33,372 nucleotides of DNA from NCBI GenBank assembly GCA_012961745.1, contig DTYT01000041.1, positions 1 to 33,372 on the forward strand, in the 5' to 3' direction. A program made the position numbers and the translations under genes. The notes beneath the pieces are model-generated. The model was given only the letters and a program-made list of their open reading frames with translations. It had not been told where the DNA came from and did no database searches. Of this stretch, positions 17,299 through 24,659 are shown in pieces. Position 1 is the first letter of the stretch; each line of letters begins with the position of its first letter. Source of the stretch: Kiritimatiellia bacterium (GTDB lineage: Bacteria; Verrucomicrobiota; Kiritimatiellia; B70-G9).

Positions 17299-17313
17299 CA
17301 CCCCCCCTGTCAG
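17295..17313. terminator. Stem-loop shared by two convergent gene ends
   Basis: CTGACA (17295-17300) and TGTCAG (17308-17313) form a perfect 6-bp stem closed by a loop of seven C. The TGA stops of both convergent genes lie inside the arms (17296-17298 on plus, 17312-17310 on minus). It lacks a T-tract, so intrinsic termination would be weak. Confidence 0.35.
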
Positions 17314-18536
17314 ATCCCCCCTTCTATGAAGCCTCGAGCCGTGGCAAAAGCCCTGTCCAGATCTTCTCCGCGATCCAGTGAGGCCACGAGCACCGCCGGC
17401 ACGCGGCTGCGTCGCTTCAGCGCCGGCATCAGACGCTGCAGTGTATTCCGAATTTCCCGGCGATTCCGCCAGCCATCCAGGATCAGGCGGGCAAAGGTTT
17501 CCTCCGTAAAGCGGGAAAAGCCGAGACAGTATGCGGACAATTCCAAGGTCTCCATGAAATGGGCGAGCTTTGGCTGATACTCCAGCGCCACCACCGGGGT
17601 CAGCTCGCCGGCCGCCATGATGGCACAATGCAGACGCATCGCACAGACCATGTCCACTCGTCCAAGGACCCCCTTGACCACGTAGTGGTCGTAATCGGCA
17701 TTACTCAGCAACGCCCGCCTGTTCGGCAGCCGCACCATTGACATAAGGCGGCGGGTCACTTCCACATCCATGTACTGCGTGCAAACGAACACCACGTCCG
17801 CCCCGATCTCTTCCAGCGCACGGTTCAAGCCTGCCGCATAGATGTCCAGAACCTTCTCGCCCAGCTGTAGAGACCCTTCCGCCCAACTGTCGAAGTATCG
17901 GTTGATATTCACCGCCAGAATCGGACGATCGCGATTCAGTCCCCTTTCCTCCATCACTCGCTCGACCACTTCCGCAGGAGCCGGACACACGTCCAGCGCC
18001 GCGTCAGCTCCCAAAAGCACCCGGCTGTTCTGCACACCCAGCTCCTCCATGATTCGCAGGGATGCCCGGTCACGCACGGTTACGAAGTCCATCAATTCCA
18101 GCAATCCTCTCAGCATGCGCCGCCCGGCTCGCGTCGAGACCGGCCCCACACCGATATCATAGCACCCCAAGAGCTTCCCGCGGCGCTTGACCGCCGGCAG
18201 CATCGCGTACAGCGACGACATGAAATTGAAAAGCGGATTATATAATTCCCGATCAAACAGAATCGCATCGAATACCAGCGTCAGGTCGGTCCGCATCATC
18301 GAACGCCAGGTGGGCAGCCCCAGCATTTTCAGCGACAGGTGCCAAGGCATCATGGATACCGGACGGGTGCGATTGGGATAATGTTTCCGGATATAGGAAG
18401 GGCGAATGGTCGGTATCTCATACAGCACCCTGCGCCCGCAGGCCTCATCTATCGCCGCCATAAGGCCGGCGAGCAAGGCGGCATCGCCGGCATTGCGGCC
18501 CGAGGAACTGCCCAGCAGCGTTAGGCTGCCAATCAC
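17310..18536 (-). CDS. Polysaccharide pyruvyl transferase family protein
   Basis: This 408-residue protein resembles the PS_pyruv_trans family (CsaB/WcaK-like, GT-B-related fold), which adds ketal pyruvate to surface polysaccharides from phosphoenolpyruvate. The N-terminal GSSSGRNAGDAALL segment matches the family's GY.G..N.GDEA opening. Other matches are VTVRDRASLRIMEELGV, the ADAALDV segment, ILAVNINRY, MRLHCAIMAAGELTPVVALEYQPKLAHFM and the D-rich middle. The start GTG 18536 overlaps the upstream gene's stop (GTGA) and has GGAG seven bases before it. Members also act as general glycan-modifying enzymes, so the precise substrate is unknown. It sits with a PHP-like gene and opposite an NAD-dependent epimerase, which suggests cell-envelope glycan work. 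Confidence 0.85.
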   Translation of the reverse strand: MIGSLTLLGSSSGRNAGDAALLAGLMAAIDEACGRRVLYEIPTIRPSYIRKHYPNRTRPVSMMPWHLSLKMLGLPTWRSMMRTDLTLVFDAILFDRELYNPLFNFMSSLYAMLPAVKRRGKLLGCYDIGVGPVSTRAGRRMLRGLLELMDFVTVRDRASLRIMEELGVQNSRVLLGADAALDVCPAPAEVVERVMEERGLNRDRPILAVNINRYFDSWAEGSLQLGEKVLDIYAAGLNRALEEIGADVVFVCTQYMDVEVTRRLMSMVRLPNRRALLSNADYDHYVVKGVLGRVDMVCAMRLHCAIMAAGELTPVVALEYQPKLAHFMETLELSAYCLGFSRFTEETFARLILDGWRNRREIRNTLQRLMPALKRRSRVPAVLVASLDRGEDLDRAFATARGFIEGGI

Positions 18537-19369
18537 TGCACCGCTCCGCTTGACCGGTTCGTTTCCGGCCCAGTGGCTCGTTTACGTCTGGCAAGCCGCA
18601 GAAGCCGTAAGGCCACCTCCCCCGCACCAGGACGCTCACCCACCACACCTACTCCACCGGAGACCTCCAGCAAACCACGACGCAGCGATGTCACCGGCTG
18701 ACAGGGATCAAACCCGGTAGGGACATGCGTGGCCGGGCTTCCTACGTATCTCTCCTCGCCGGGTAAGGGAAGCGAATCAGACCCTGCGGCCACCACGTAT
18801 CCCGCCCCCCGTGCCAGTTTCAGTAGTCCGGGAAGCGGACTGCTCCGGGGTAACAAGGAGCTTACCGAAAGAACAAACTTCCCCGGGATATAGGCGTCGA
18901 TCAGGTTGCGGATCTGTCGCCCGCGCCGGAATGTCCACTTGCCGGGAGACCATGGCAGCACGGGAATCCCCCCCCTCTCGCGGATAGCGTTGAGCAGATA
19001 GTCAACAGCGTGTCCCGACGGGAGATCGCTTTCCGTGCCTACTTCCAGTATTTCCAGAGCCTCATAGGTGACCATCTGCCTGCCCGGAATCAGCAGCAGC
19101 TCGCCGCCCGAGGGGGAAGATACCCTGGCCGCACCCTCCTGATGTTCCTCCACCGAATAGCCGCCTCCTTCCAGGGAAACCTGTATCCGCTCCACCATGC
19201 CGCTGAAACTGCCCTTACCGGTAGTCAGCACACACAGCACCCCGCACCAGTCATCCTCCTCTCCGGTGCGGTGGGCCGCCTCCTGCAGGTTCTGCATGGC
19301 CGCCTCTATCCATCGAGGGATGGCGAAACAATCATACAAGTGAACATGAATGTCCGCGAGGACCCGCAT
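18533..19369 (-). CDS. PHP-like (polymerase/histidinol phosphatase fold) protein with degraded metal sites
   Basis: This 278-residue protein opens with DIHVHLYDCFAI, the HxH motif of PHP and amidohydrolase-type metal sites, and has later GSDSLPL where PHP proteins have GSDAH. Other usual PHP ligands look changed: LIPGRQMVT where Glu is normal, ALEILEVG where His is normal, and VLPWSPG where AHP is normal. It may bind fewer metals or have a non-enzymatic role. The ATG start has GAGGAG eight bases upstream, a strong ribosome site. It is coupled (GTGA overlap) to the pyruvyl transferase gene. The closing 40 residues are basic and low complexity. The function is not recognised with confidence. 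Confidence 0.7.
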   Translation of the reverse strand: MRVLADIHVHLYDCFAIPRWIEAAMQNLQEAAHRTGEEDDWCGVLCVLTTGKGSFSGMVERIQVSLEGGGYSVEEHQEGAARVSSPSGGELLLIPGRQMVTYEALEILEVGTESDLPSGHAVDYLLNAIRERGGIPVLPWSPGKWTFRRGRQIRNLIDAYIPGKFVLSVSSLLPRSSPLPGLLKLARGAGYVVAAGSDSLPLPGEERYVGSPATHVPTGFDPCQPVTSLRRGLLEVSGGVGVVGERPGAGEVALRLLRLARRKRATGPETNRSSGAVQ

Positions 19370-19496
19370 CCCGAAAACTCCTCTGCCATAATCAGGCCCT
19401 TATTGCCCCGTGAGATGCGGCTTGGCAAGAAATAATGAGCCGACTTTCTTCTTTTCCCCATACGTCCACTCCACTAGTCTCCTGGCGCAAGTCGCG

Positions 19497-20507
19497 ATGC
19501 ACGCAAACGACGTACAACCAAGACCGGAAATCAATCTGGTAACGGGGGCCAGTGGATTCGTGGGCAGCGCCCTGGTGGACTACTTGCACAGATTGGGGCG
19601 CCCTGTGCGGGCGATGGTACGTAATCCGGCCGCCGTGCCGCCGCTGCGGGCCAGGGGTATCCCTGTCACCGTGGCGGACCTGCACGACTATCAGTCCTTG
19701 CTCAAGGCGGTACAAGGTGTCGATTACATCTACCATATCGCTGCTCTTTTCCGCCAAGCAGGCCTTCCCGAGCGCGAATTCTACGAGGTAAACGCGGAGG
19801 GGACACGCCGACTTCTGGAGGCCGCCGTAGCCGGGGGAGTCAGGCGCGTGGTTCACTGCTCCACCGTGGGAGTCCTGGGACACATAAACAATCCGCCGGC
19901 CGATGAAGAGGCCCCTTATAATCCCGGCGATGTCTACCAGCGCAGCAAGATGCAAGGTGAAAAGATCGCCCTGCAATATTTCCGCAGCGGAAAAATTGCG
20001 GGAGTAGTGATCCGTCCGGCGATGATCTACGGACCGGGTGACCGGAGAACCCTGAAACTCTTCCGCATGATCGCCCGGCGCAGGTTCTTCTACGTGGGAT
20101 CAGGGGAGCTGGAGGTACACTTCGTCGATGTGCGGGACTTGGTCCGGGCTTTCGTAATGGCCATGGATCGTGAGGAAATCTCCGGCGAAGTATATATCAT
20201 TGCGGGGGAACGCGCCCTGCCCCTGCGCGAAATGGTGGAAATTGTCGCCCGCGAACTGGGGGTGGCCCCGCCGCGATGGCACCTTCCTGTACGTCCCCTG
20301 CAATGGCTCGGCAGTATCTGCGAAAGCGTCTGTATCCCTCTGCACATCCAGCCGCCCATCTTTCGCCGCCGCGTAGACTTTTTTACCAAACGCCGCTCAT
20401 TCGACACCTCCAAGGCCGCGCGCGAGCTAGGGTATTCTCCCGCCAAGTCGGTTGAAGAGGAAGTCGCGGAAATCATTGCGTGGTACCGGCAACATGGCTG
20501 GCTGTAA
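19497..20507 (+). CDS. NAD-dependent epimerase/dehydratase (extended SDR)
   Basis: This 336-residue extended short-chain dehydrogenase has the nucleotide motif TGASGFVG (G-x-x-G-x-x-G) near the N-terminus and the catalytic YQRSK (YxxxK), with the preceding Ser in VVHCSTVGVLGH. IRPAMIYGPGD and HFVDVRDLVRAFVMAM are in the substrate region. It is most like the 3beta-HSD/dihydroflavonol reductase/HpnA branch that oxidises or reduces lipid or sugar hydroxyls. The substrate is not predictable. I start at ATG 19497 because it precedes the Rossmann strand by a normal distance; the frame is open back to 19410 and no strong ribosome site marks either choice. It is divergent from the PHP-like gene and ends 7 bp before the convergent GspB-like gene. 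Confidence 0.88.
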   Translation: MHANDVQPRPEINLVTGASGFVGSALVDYLHRLGRPVRAMVRNPAAVPPLRARGIPVTVADLHDYQSLLKAVQGVDYIYHIAALFRQAGLPEREFYEVNAEGTRRLLEAAVAGGVRRVVHCSTVGVLGHINNPPADEEAPYNPGDVYQRSKMQGEKIALQYFRSGKIAGVVIRPAMIYGPGDRRTLKLFRMIARRRFFYVGSGELEVHFVDVRDLVRAFVMAMDREEISGEVYIIAGERALPLREMVEIVARELGVAPPRWHLPVRPLQWLGSICESVCIPLHIQPPIFRRRVDFFTKRRSFDTSKAARELGYSPAKSVEEEVAEIIAWYRQHGWL

Positions 20508-20514
20508 ATGCCCG

Positions 20515-21315
20515 CTAGCGGAAATCTCCGGTGGCGGCACCAACCCGCAGGAACTTACGCTCATCTCCGAATTCCAACCATACTCCCCGGTTGCCAACCA
20601 AAAGAACCCGTACACCCTCGACCATATCACCGCCGCCGACAATCCGACCGTTGACGATCGCCGCCGACGCTCCGCCCGCCTGGCGGATGATACCGGACAC
20701 CTGCAACGGCGGCCACACAGGCGACCTTCGGGATGGAACCGGCTGTACCGGCTCCCCGGATACCGCTTGTGGTTCTTGCACAGCGACCGGAGGTTTCCGG
20801 GAGGCTGCTTCCGGGAGTGCCTGGCGGGCTGCAACTGCGGCAGTCGCCGCAGAGGCAGGATCACCTTCAGGAGATGTGCGGGTCCGCCCCGATGTCGATT
20901 TCGCTTCCCCCGCGGACAGATCCGGAGCCACCGGCGCCGCCTGTCGCCCCGCCGGCTCTGCAGGTGCAGGCTCCGCTGGCGGCGCCGCGGAAGAACCCTT
21001 CGGATGAACCGCCTCCGCCAGAGTCCCGGATATCGCCTCTAGCGGTTCCTCCTTCACCGGCTTCGAGACCACCGCCGCTTTTCCGGAGCCCAGACGCGGC
21101 AAGGCACGCACAATGAACAGGAGCAATCCCACTGCACTGGCCGATACTACAAGCACCAGGATCAGAACCGACAGGAGCGCGAGCCACTCTTTACGGGATG
21201 AATCCGTGGCAGCAACTACGGGCTCAGACGGAGCTTCCGTCCGATCTCCCGGAGACTCAGGCGGTCGGCCGCCATCCGCTTCCCGGCGCCGTAAGGCCTC
21301 CTGGATCAGACTCAT
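20515..21315 (-). CDS. GspB-like general secretion accessory protein
   Basis: This 266-residue bitopic protein has a short cytoplasmic head (MSLIQEALRRREADG), one TM helix (about residues 46-68) and a long Pro/Ala/Glu-rich periplasmic linker. A C-terminal domain (about 200-262, LQVSGIIRQ...AAIVNGRIVGGGDMVEGVRVLLVG) resembles GspB_C/PulB-type domains. In type II secretion, GspA (ExeA) and GspB form an inner-membrane complex that helps place the secretin in the peptidoglycan. Here it directly follows an ExeA-like ATPase with an ATGA overlap, the expected order. The linker length and low conservation lower confidence in the exact assignment. No secretin gene is in the window. Confidence 0.75.
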   Translation of the reverse strand: MSLIQEALRRREADGGRPPESPGDRTEAPSEPVVAATDSSRKEWLALLSVLILVLVVSASAVGLLLFIVRALPRLGSGKAAVVSKPVKEEPLEAISGTLAEAVHPKGSSAAPPAEPAPAEPAGRQAAPVAPDLSAGEAKSTSGRTRTSPEGDPASAATAAVAARQALPEAASRKPPVAVQEPQAVSGEPVQPVPSRRSPVWPPLQVSGIIRQAGGASAAIVNGRIVGGGDMVEGVRVLLVGNRGVWLEFGDERKFLRVGAATGDFR

Positions 21316-22121
21316 CTCACCAGTTCCAAGTGCTGCAGGCTGCGCTTGACTTCTCTCAATCCGACGAGGAGCGACCTGTTCACGAACCCCGCCAACATTG
21401 CGTGGTCTGCGATGGTGTTGATCAGGCGCGGTATGCCGCCGGAATACCGGTGGACCAGCCTTATTGCCCGTCGCTCGAAAACCACCCGGGAATCCGCCCC
21501 AGCCACTCTTAACCGGTGCGCGATGTAGCTGGCGGTTTCTTCTTCGGTCAGCGGTCCGAGGTGAGCCCGTACGATAACCCGCTGGCGCAGTTGCCGAAGA
21601 TCCGGTGAGGCCAGCTTCCTTTCCAGCTCAGGCTGTCCCACGAGCACAATCTGCATCAGCTTATGCTGATCGGTCTCCAGGTTGTTGAGCAGTCGGATCT
21701 GTTCAAGCACCGTGGGTGCAAGATCCTGAGCCTCATCTATAATGAGCGCCACGTTGTTTCCAGTCGCGAGCTGTTCCAGGAGAAAGGCATTAAGCTGATT
21801 GATCTGACTCAAACGGTCACGGCTCCGGGGCACCAGCCCGAAATCCTGAAGAATCGCCCGCAATAACTGGGTTTCGGTCATGGCAGGATTCAGGATCAGA
21901 GCGGTACGGGTGTTGGACGGCAAATCGGCCAGCGCTGCCCGACACAGGGTGGTTTTCCCCGACCCGACTTCCCCGGTCAGCTGGATGAATCCGCGTCGGG
22001 TCTCGATGCCGTACAGCAAATGGTCGTACGCCTCGCGATGGCTGGAGGAAAAGAAGAGAAAACGCGGGTCAGGAGTTATATTGAAAGGCGGCTCGCTCAA
22101 CCCATAGAAATCGAGGTACAT
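21312..22121 (-). CDS. exeA: ExeA/GspA-like AAA ATPase
   Basis: This 269-residue AAA ATPase has the typical ExeA N-terminus (MYLDFYGLSEPPFNITPDPRF), Walker A GEVGSGKTT at residues 50-58, Walker B ALIIDEAQDL, sensor LVGQPEL and the GGIPRLINTIADHAML C-terminal signature. Related proteins drive type II secretin assembly (ExeA) or accompany exosortase loci; no exosortase is seen here. It lacks the C-terminal TM and peptidoglycan-binding part of full ExeA proteins, so the membrane anchor is presumably the coupled GspB-like partner. The start is ATG 22121; the ribosome site is weak (G-rich GGATGGG close to the start). A sigma70-like promoter lies just upstream. Confidence 0.85.
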   Translation of the reverse strand: MYLDFYGLSEPPFNITPDPRFLFFSSSHREAYDHLLYGIETRRGFIQLTGEVGSGKTTLCRAALADLPSNTRTALILNPAMTETQLLRAILQDFGLVPRSRDRLSQINQLNAFLLEQLATGNNVALIIDEAQDLAPTVLEQIRLLNNLETDQHKLMQIVLVGQPELERKLASPDLRQLRQRVIVRAHLGPLTEEETASYIAHRLRVAGADSRVVFERRAIRLVHRYSGGIPRLINTIADHAMLAGFVNRSLLVGLREVKRSLQHLELVR

Positions 22122-22142
22122 CTGCCCATCCGTCTATCCCAT

Positions 22143-22171
22143 CTCATACTCACAGATCTGGTCGGCGTCAA
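22143..22171 (-). promoter_or_regulatory. Candidate sigma70 promoter for exeA-gspB
   Basis: On the minus strand TTGACG (22171-22166) and TATGAG (22148-22143) are separated by exactly 17 bp, in the 76 bp gap between the TPR-like gene and exeA. The predicted leader is only about 15 nt. It would allow exeA-gspB to be expressed independently of the upstream genes. Confidence 0.4.
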
Positions 22172-22197
22172 CGGTAAGTTCTGTCCCGGCATGGCGG

Positions 22198-23130
22198 TCA
22201 GCGGTGCCCAGCAGCGTAATGCGGATGAGGATGGTCTTTCTGTTGGCCGTGACGGCTATGTCCTCGGGAACATACCTGCTTGGCCGGGAAGATCTCCCGC
22301 CAAGCGGACTCAACCCATTCCCGGTTCAACCGCCCGGCCCGCAGGGCCGCCACGCGCTCCTGGAGTGCGTGATTCCCGGGAAACATCTCTAAGCTCCGCT
22401 CAAAGACCTTCAGCGCCTGATGCACGTCGCCATCCAACTCGTACAGGAACCCTCGGTATGACAGCATTCGCGCAAGCTCGAGCCGGATTTCCCGGTCGGC
22501 CGGATCGTGTTCGCCGGGCCAGAGGCGCATTCCCGCATCCAGCATGCGCGCGGCGGAATCCTTATCCTGGAGCATCATGTGGAGGCGCGCCGCCTCGGCA
22601 TACAGCCGGAATTCTTTCGGGTTGTGCCGGATGGCTTGCCCCATCACCCGCAATGCGAGATCGGGTCTCCCGCAATCGGTCGCCAGCGAGTAGGCCGCCA
22701 CCAAGTAGGCCTCCACATTATGGGGATCGGCCAGTGTGGCCAAGCGCAGCCACGGTAAGATCTCCCGTACCTGCCGCCCATGAATATGCACATGCCGCTC
22801 CGGTGAGATGGCGCTACGCCACTTCTGGAAAAGGTCCCCAAATGCCCTCGGGCCCTTGTGAGGCACACCGCAATGGAAGTACATGTCCGCCATCTCATAA
22901 AAAGACCCGCTCAGTGCCTTCCGGCTGCCCGAAAGCAGGTAGTCCAGAATGCCCTCTTCGCCCCGCCGCAGGGAATAGAGATAGTCATCCAGCGAGCAGA
23001 GGGTCGCAAACGCCGCCACCCATAATGCCGCCACTGCGAGCACCGGCAAAGACTGCATCCGCAGGCACCGCGGCACCCGCGCTACAGCAGCTCGCTGCGC
23101 CGGAACATCTTGTGCCGGTAACTGAGCCAT
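22198..23130 (-). CDS. TPR-like membrane-anchored protein downstream of ABC transporter
   Basis: This protein of up to 310 residues has one hydrophobic segment (about residues 28-47, LPVLAVAALWVAAFATLCSL) and a helical-repeat domain. TPR-like units include PHNVEAYLVAAYSLATDCGRPDLAL, NPKEFRLYAEAARL and GDVHQALKVFERSLEMFPGN. The 20-residue tail is rich in His and basic residues and probably unstructured. ATG 23130 overlaps the permease gene by 49 bp; ATG 23058 (MQSLPV), 24 bp after the permease stop, is an alternative that keeps the TM segment as a signal anchor. I do not recognise a named family. The position after an ATPase and permease suggests an extracytoplasmic partner of that transporter. 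Confidence 0.75.
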   Translation of the reverse strand: MAQLPAQDVPAQRAAVARVPRCLRMQSLPVLAVAALWVAAFATLCSLDDYLYSLRRGEEGILDYLLSGSRKALSGSFYEMADMYFHCGVPHKGPRAFGDLFQKWRSAISPERHVHIHGRQVREILPWLRLATLADPHNVEAYLVAAYSLATDCGRPDLALRVMGQAIRHNPKEFRLYAEAARLHMMLQDKDSAARMLDAGMRLWPGEHDPADREIRLELARMLSYRGFLYELDGDVHQALKVFERSLEMFPGNHALQERVAALRAGRLNREWVESAWREIFPAKQVCSRGHSRHGQQKDHPHPHYAAGHR

Positions 23131-23870
23131 GCCACCACCAGGAGCAGTGCCGCCAGCAGGGCCGCGTACGCCGCAATTCTTGCAAAGATTGTCCAGTCCA
23201 CCGGACCCCAGTCATGGACAAGTCGTCGCCGCATATCAAAGAGTTCGAAATGCGGCAACAGATAGTAAAGCAGCAACATAGCATCCATCCGCAACCCCGA
23301 AGCATACATGGCCAGCGTTGGCACCTGTGGCAACATCCAGATGCTACCACCGATAATCACCAGTGCCATGGTCACCACCGCCCCGTACGTTAGCCGAGTT
23401 GAGAATGCCAGCGCCAATGCGGACATCACGGCCAGAGCGCAGACGTGTAATGTCCAGCACTGCAGCAGCGTCAGCCAATCCGGGGACCACTCCCTGAGCA
23501 CGGCTACCGCGGTAACCAGCAGATAGAACACCGCCGTTGCAGCTGCGCACGCCAGCCAGCCCCCCAGCCACTTACCGACTATCAACTGTCCCCGGCTTAT
23601 CGGTTTGGCCAGCAAAGGGAATACGGTCCCGTCCCGTTCTTCCGCAGGCAACTGTCGCCCCACCAGAAACACGGCAAGAACTGAAGAGGCGATCCAAGCC
23701 ATCAGCAGGCCGCTGTCTACAAGATAACGCGGCGTTGATCCCAATCCGAATACGTCGGCGGTCAATAGCATGAACAACAGTGCTGCCAATATAATCGCTA
23801 ACACGTAGAAATCTTTCCGCCGGATCATCTCCAGCCACACTATGCGCGCTATGGTAAGCACTCTTCTCAC
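23082..23870 (-). CDS. ABC-2 type transporter permease
   Basis: This 262-residue membrane protein has about six hydrophobic helices, beginning near FYVLAIILAALLFMLLTADVF and ending with YAALLAALLLVVAWLSYR. The RDGTVFPLLAKPISRGQLIVGKWLG segment is typical of ABC-2/NosY-like permeases (E-x-x-x-G-T...PISR). The start is GTG 23870 because it overlaps the ATPase stop as GTGA; an open frame back to 23894 exists. It pairs with the ATPase upstream. The substrate is unknown; one ATPase plus one permease would form a homodimeric exporter or a membrane-remodelling complex. Confidence 0.88.
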   Translation of the reverse strand: MRRVLTIARIVWLEMIRRKDFYVLAIILAALLFMLLTADVFGLGSTPRYLVDSGLLMAWIASSVLAVFLVGRQLPAEERDGTVFPLLAKPISRGQLIVGKWLGGWLACAAATAVFYLLVTAVAVLREWSPDWLTLLQCWTLHVCALAVMSALALAFSTRLTYGAVVTMALVIIGGSIWMLPQVPTLAMYASGLRMDAMLLLYYLLPHFELFDMRRRLVHDWGPVDWTIFARIAAYAALLAALLLVVAWLSYRHKMFRRSELL

Positions 23871-24619
23871 GATCCCGCGGCCTCTCTGGCCCACGAGGCC
23901 CCGACCACTTCCACGAAGTACTGCTCCAGACGTTTACCCGCGGGCATCAGTTCCTCAATGCGGCCTTCTGCCACCACCCTGCCAGCGGTGAGTATCACCA
24001 CCCGATCAGAAACCAGCTCCACCTCCGACAACTCATGAGAAGAGAAGAACACCGTCTTTCCTCGGGTTCTCAGATCCCCGATCATGCGCCTGATCTCCAG
24101 GCGGCCCAGCGGATCGAGCCCGCTGGTCGGCTCGTCAAGGATCACCAGATCCGGATCGTTGATCAGCGCCTGCCCTATTCCTATCCGCTGGAGCATACCT
24201 CGGGAATATGAAGCTATCTTGCGGTCCGCCGCCTCCCCCAAGCCGGTGAATTCAAGCATGCGTTCTACCGCATCACGCAAGGAACTACCTTTTAGCCCAA
24301 AGAGCCGGCCGGAGTAGGTCAGCAGTTCCCTGCCGGTCAGAAAGCGGTAGAGCTGCGGATGCTCCGGCAGGTATCCTATCCTCTGGCGTGCAATGGACTG
24401 CCGTACATCCCTATCGAACACCCGGGCCTCGCCTCGAGTGGGCTCAATGAATCCCAATAGCACATGGATAACGGTGGTCTTTCCCGCACCGTTGGGGCCC
24501 AGGAACCCGACCACTTCATTCTCCTCAACGGACAAATCCACCCCCCGCACGGCATGTACCGCTCGGCGGCGCCAAGCGCGGAAGATCACCTCCAGCCCCT
24601 TTATTTCCAAGGCCTTCAT
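23867..24619 (-). CDS. ABC transporter ATP-binding protein
   Basis: This 250-residue ABC ATPase has Walker A GPNGAGKTT at residues 41-49, a Q-loop region (IGYLPEHPQLYRFLTG), signature SYSRGM, Walker B DLVILDEPTSGLDP and a switch His in FFSSHELSEVE. It resembles the ABC-2/NosF/CcmA-like exporters that pair with permeases such as the next gene. ATG 24619 (MKALEIKG) is chosen because homology begins there and AGGACA lies just upstream; an open frame reaching 24766 overlaps argH and is not supported. It lies 40 bp downstream of argH. Confidence 0.93.
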   Translation of the reverse strand: MKALEIKGLEVIFRAWRRRAVHAVRGVDLSVEENEVVGFLGPNGAGKTTVIHVLLGFIEPTRGEARVFDRDVRQSIARQRIGYLPEHPQLYRFLTGRELLTYSGRLFGLKGSSLRDAVERMLEFTGLGEAADRKIASYSRGMLQRIGIGQALINDPDLVILDEPTSGLDPLGRLEIRRMIGDLRTRGKTVFFSSHELSEVELVSDRVVILTAGRVVAEGRIEELMPAGKRLEQYFVEVVGASWAREAAGS

Positions 24620-24659
24620 CTGTCCTGTTCGGAACGGACCACAACGCCTTCCCGCTTGT

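Noticed and set aside
11384..22121. Idea of an exosortase/PEP-CTERM locus (PrsK/PrsR-like kinase and regulator, ExeA-like ATPase)
   Set aside because: No exosortase, PEP-CTERM protein or polysaccharide export genes are in the window; the ATPase is coupled to a GspB-like gene, pointing to secretion instead.
22020..23393. 457-residue plus-strand frame across exeA promoter, TPR-like gene and permease
   Set aside because: Pro/Arg/Ser-rich shadow crossing three gene junctions; no ribosome site or domain.
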